A stretch of DNA of 41,038 nt, taken from contig JASVEC010000147.1 in the NCBI GenBank assembly GCA_030770535.1, positions 1 through 41,038 of the forward strand. Reading direction: 5' to 3'. Below the pieces are notes generated by a model that was not told where the DNA came from, made no database searches, and was given only the letters and a program-made list of their open reading frames with translations. Source of the stretch: Batkoa obscura (lineage: Eukaryota; Entomophthoromycota; Entomophthoromycetes; Entomophthorales; Batkoaceae). Numbering within the stretch: the first letter of the stretch is position 1; each line of letters starts with the position of its first letter. Made by a program: the position numbers and the translations under genes. Shown here piece after piece: positions 39,376 through 41,038 of this stretch.

Positions 39376-39942
39376 GGGGATGTGAAATCTGGTACTCAGG
39401 GTTTGGAGTCAAGAACAGCTATTGCTGGGTTGACTACACTATAAGTCGAAAGGTCTTAGTTTATGTGACTAAGATAGACTTGGGTTATGAGGAATAGCAC
39501 GTAATAGGTTACAAGCTATATAAGACAAATAGAATAGACAATACTAATGTAAAACCTATGTAAAATACTATTAAGAAAACTTAGTGGCTTTATTAAATGT
39601 TCGAGATATCAGGTAATAATTCAGTTAAAAAGTCTCGAACTATTATACTATGTAAACTCTTTTATACTCTGAAAAGCATAAATATCAAAATGAGAAGATA
39701 ATATTCTTTTGGATGGAGCTAGAAGTTCTCATAACAAATCAAAATAAGAACATGGGATTGATTTCCTCTGAGCTCGAGAATACAACAGCTTAGGCGATTG
39801 TTATGTTATAATTAACCATGGGACTGACAAAGCGATATTTCACAGGGATGTATTTTTGTGTTCAAGAATTTTACTAACAAATTTTCCACTCAAATAGCGC
39901 TTAAAAAATGGAAAAAGTAATGAAGTCAAAAAAAACACTCCC
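39376..39942 (+). mobile_element. MITE family 1 copy split by a solo LTR
   Basis: GGGGA at 39376-39380 resumes after the LTR at 39845 with GGGATGTATTTTTGTG and ends AACACTCCC at 39942. ATAT lies to the left. On the right stands ATAG rather than ATAT, because the segment between this MITE and the next has been inverted. Confidence 0.92.
39381..39844 (-). mobile_element. Solo LTR (464 bp), inverted relative to the first
   Basis: Same length and termini as 38623-39086 but in the opposite orientation. It is flanked by GGGA on both sides (39377-39380 and 39845-39848), inside a MITE. The two LTRs differ noticeably in their first 200 bp and little in the rest. No internal region is present; a fossil. 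It is younger than the MITE it splits. Confidence 0.75.
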
Positions 39943-39957
39943 ATAGGTTCAGTATAT
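39943..39957. other. 15-bp inverted piece of transposase DNA between two MITEs
   Basis: ATAGGTTCAGTATAT is the reverse complement of ATATACTGAACCTAT, which matches the sense expected at this place from the other copies (ATATACTGAAGCTAT on this strand). With ATAT to the left and CTAT to the right of the MITE pair, the simplest history is two MITE insertions with 4-bp duplications followed by inversion of the DNA between them. Confidence 0.8.
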
Positions 39958-40056
39958 GGGAGTGTTTTTTTTGACTTCATTACTTTTTCCATTTTTTAAG
40001 CGCTATTTGAGTGGAAAATTTGTTAGTAAAATTCTTAAACACAAAAATACATCCCC
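39958..40056 (-). mobile_element. MITE family 1 copy, reverse orientation
   Basis: A 99-bp copy from GGGAGTGTTTTTTTTGAC to AAATACATCCCC, followed by CTAT (40057-40060). It is almost the exact reverse complement of the MITE at 39376-39942 without its LTR. Together the two form a near-perfect inverted pair 15 bp apart. Confidence 0.93.
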
Positions 40057-40600
40057 CTATAGTTGATAATAACGCTACTTGTTGATTTTTATTTCTTGTT
40101 TCCCTCAAAGCACTAATTTTAGACATTGGTTTATTAAGTTTATTGTTATTGGTAATAAACTTTGATGATATCTTTTCTTTGTTTTGTTTTATTATAAAAT
40201 TCCATAAACCTTGGATTATTATAATTAGCTCTTAAAATTGACGTAAATGAATTACAATGTTTATATTGTGTACTCCTCCCTATTGTATTGAAATCTTCAA
40301 AAATTCCATTTCGAAGTTATGAAAATTCGCATTTTATTTTTATTTCAACAAAAAATAAAGCCAAATAACTGTATTTATATAATTATATATTATATATCTA
40401 TTAAGTATCTAACAGAACTAACATAAAACATAGAATTAGGAAAATTACTTATTTAAGAAAAAGAAATAATTAAAATAAGTTTTAAATAGAGAGATTTAAT
40501 TTAGGCTTTTTAGATTTAACCGTCACATTAGACACGAATTTAAAATTTTAAAATTTGGATTGACTTCCAAATAAGTTCTGAAACCAATTCGGACAACCCC

Positions 40601-40936
40601 ATATTAAAAATAGTAAAAATCATTAAAAAAATTTATTTGCCACTTTGGCTTTTTCTCAAACAGTTTTAAAAATTTAAAAATGCTTGTATTTACTTATTTA
40701 TTAAAGTTATAAAAAATACTTGACTTATCTTTATTTTTATATTTCTGTTTTTACTCTTAAATCTTTTAATATATTTTTATATAATGAATTGTTTTAAATA
40801 ATATTAAATAAAAAAGCAAAAATTTAATATATAAAATATAGTGTAAAATAAAGTGTTACATTCGTAATTACGATTATATTTTAATAAATCAATTGGTTAA
40901 TAGTTTCGAATTATATTTGTATAATAAAAATCATAT
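40601..40936. other. A+T-rich flank of the transposon
   Basis: Begins with ATAT (target duplication); nothing else was recognised. Confidence 0.4.
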
Positions 40937-41027
40937 GGGGATGTATTTTTTTGCTTAAGAATTGTATTAATAATCTTTCCGCTTAAATAGCGCTCAAAAA
41001 ATGGAAAAATAGAACTAAGATACGCTC
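40937..41027 (+). mobile_element. MITE family 1 copy
   Basis: From GGGGATGTATTTTTTTGC to a degraded right end (GATACGCTC). ATAT lies on both sides. The right 20 bp are diverged. Confidence 0.8.
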
Positions 41028-41038
41028 ATATACAGGTT

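Larger units (their letters stand above)
37430..40332 (-). pseudogene. Broken DDE-like transposase gene with insertions
   Basis: Homologous to 14442-15480 throughout, from an ATG at 40330-40332 to a stop near 37430. It preserves CNIC, LDFKQNMEIG, the HGKSIVDGHFG block and a natural C-terminus (ending KKKAIQLQLKL) that the dimer copy has lost. The coding DNA is interrupted by MITEs at 38222, 39223, 39376 and 39958 and by a solo LTR at 38623, and it is frameshifted near 37830 and close to the start codon. The MITE at 38222 adds exactly 102 bp with its target duplication and leaves the frame open, so about 34 residues of MITE are read in frame. Confidence 0.85.
36834..40600 (-). mobile_element. 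GGGG-terminus DNA transposon with both ends and nested insertions
   Basis: Both termini are present: GGGGTTGTCTGAATTAGTTT at 36834 and the complement of GGGGTTGTCCGAATTGGTTT ending at 40600. ATAT flanks each side. Subtracting four MITEs and two solo LTRs leaves about 2.4 kb. The transposase is on the minus strand and broken. The left end (at 40600) is the end duplicated in the dimer at 14132-17372; the right end (at 36834) is absent there. Termini that begin GGGG, TIRs of about 24 bp and 4-bp duplications define the family. Superfamily unknown. Confidence 0.88.

Noticed and set aside
39237-39497. Open frame spanning MITE and LTR DNA
   Set aside because: Runs across the borders of unrelated elements, so it is fortuitous.
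38623-39844. A single transposon with ~464-bp terminal inverted repeats
   Set aside because: Each 464-bp unit has its own distinct 4-bp duplication (ATGA and GGGA) and its own empty site, so they are two separate insertions.

Overview
The window looks like nuclear DNA of a very A+T-rich fungus. The four WOPR-domain (Gti1/Pac2/Wor1-type) regulators are a fungal family, the tRNA genes lack an encoded CCA, and the protein genes sit singly behind TATA boxes. Membrane-anchored UGT-type glycosyltransferases and rhodopsin-like 7TM receptors alongside them suggest an early-diverging, Conidiobolus-like (Entomophthorales) fungus. That placement is inference from gene content; no species marker is visible.

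Layout. 1-3800: a decayed transposon end, 100-bp MITEs, tRNA-Thr(AGT), a divergent glycosyltransferase (1917-3404) and tRNA-Arg(TCT). 3800-10500: two convergent paralogous glycosyltransferases (4686-6398 + and 8714-10423 -) whose C-terminal halves are almost identical in DNA. 10500-12500: A+T-rich spacer full of MITEs. 12790-19215: a 7TM receptor gene (-) and a broken paralogue (+), separated by an inverted dimer of a DNA transposon (14132-17372). 20719-34980: four WOPR genes, the first two a head-to-head pair with a 273-bp identical tract, plus a second tRNA-Thr(AGT) and a decayed tRNA-Thr. 36834-40600: a second, fuller copy of the transposon carrying four MITEs and two solo LTRs, one LTR nested in a MITE. 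The last MITE lies at 40937-41027.

The clearest unusual system is the mobile-DNA pair. One partner is a transposon with GGGG-starting termini, a DDE-like transposase and 4-bp target duplications. The other is a family of about 26 recognisable 85-101 bp MITE copies or fragments with similar termini (GGGGATGT...) and also 4-bp duplications, mostly ATAT. The MITE right end resembles the transposon right end, so the MITEs are probably mobilised by this transposase. Its superfamily could not be assigned.

A second theme is inverted duplication. The glycosyltransferase, receptor and first WOPR pairs, the tRNA-Thr genes and the transposon dimer are all in opposite orientations, and two of the gene pairs carry gene-conversion-like identical tracts. 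The protein genes do not form an obvious operon or pathway: the glycosyltransferases are predicted ER membrane enzymes, the receptor a plasma-membrane sensor, and the WOPR proteins nuclear regulators. Several open frames begin with TTG; for those genes I took the first internal ATG, which in the glycosyltransferases begins a good signal peptide.
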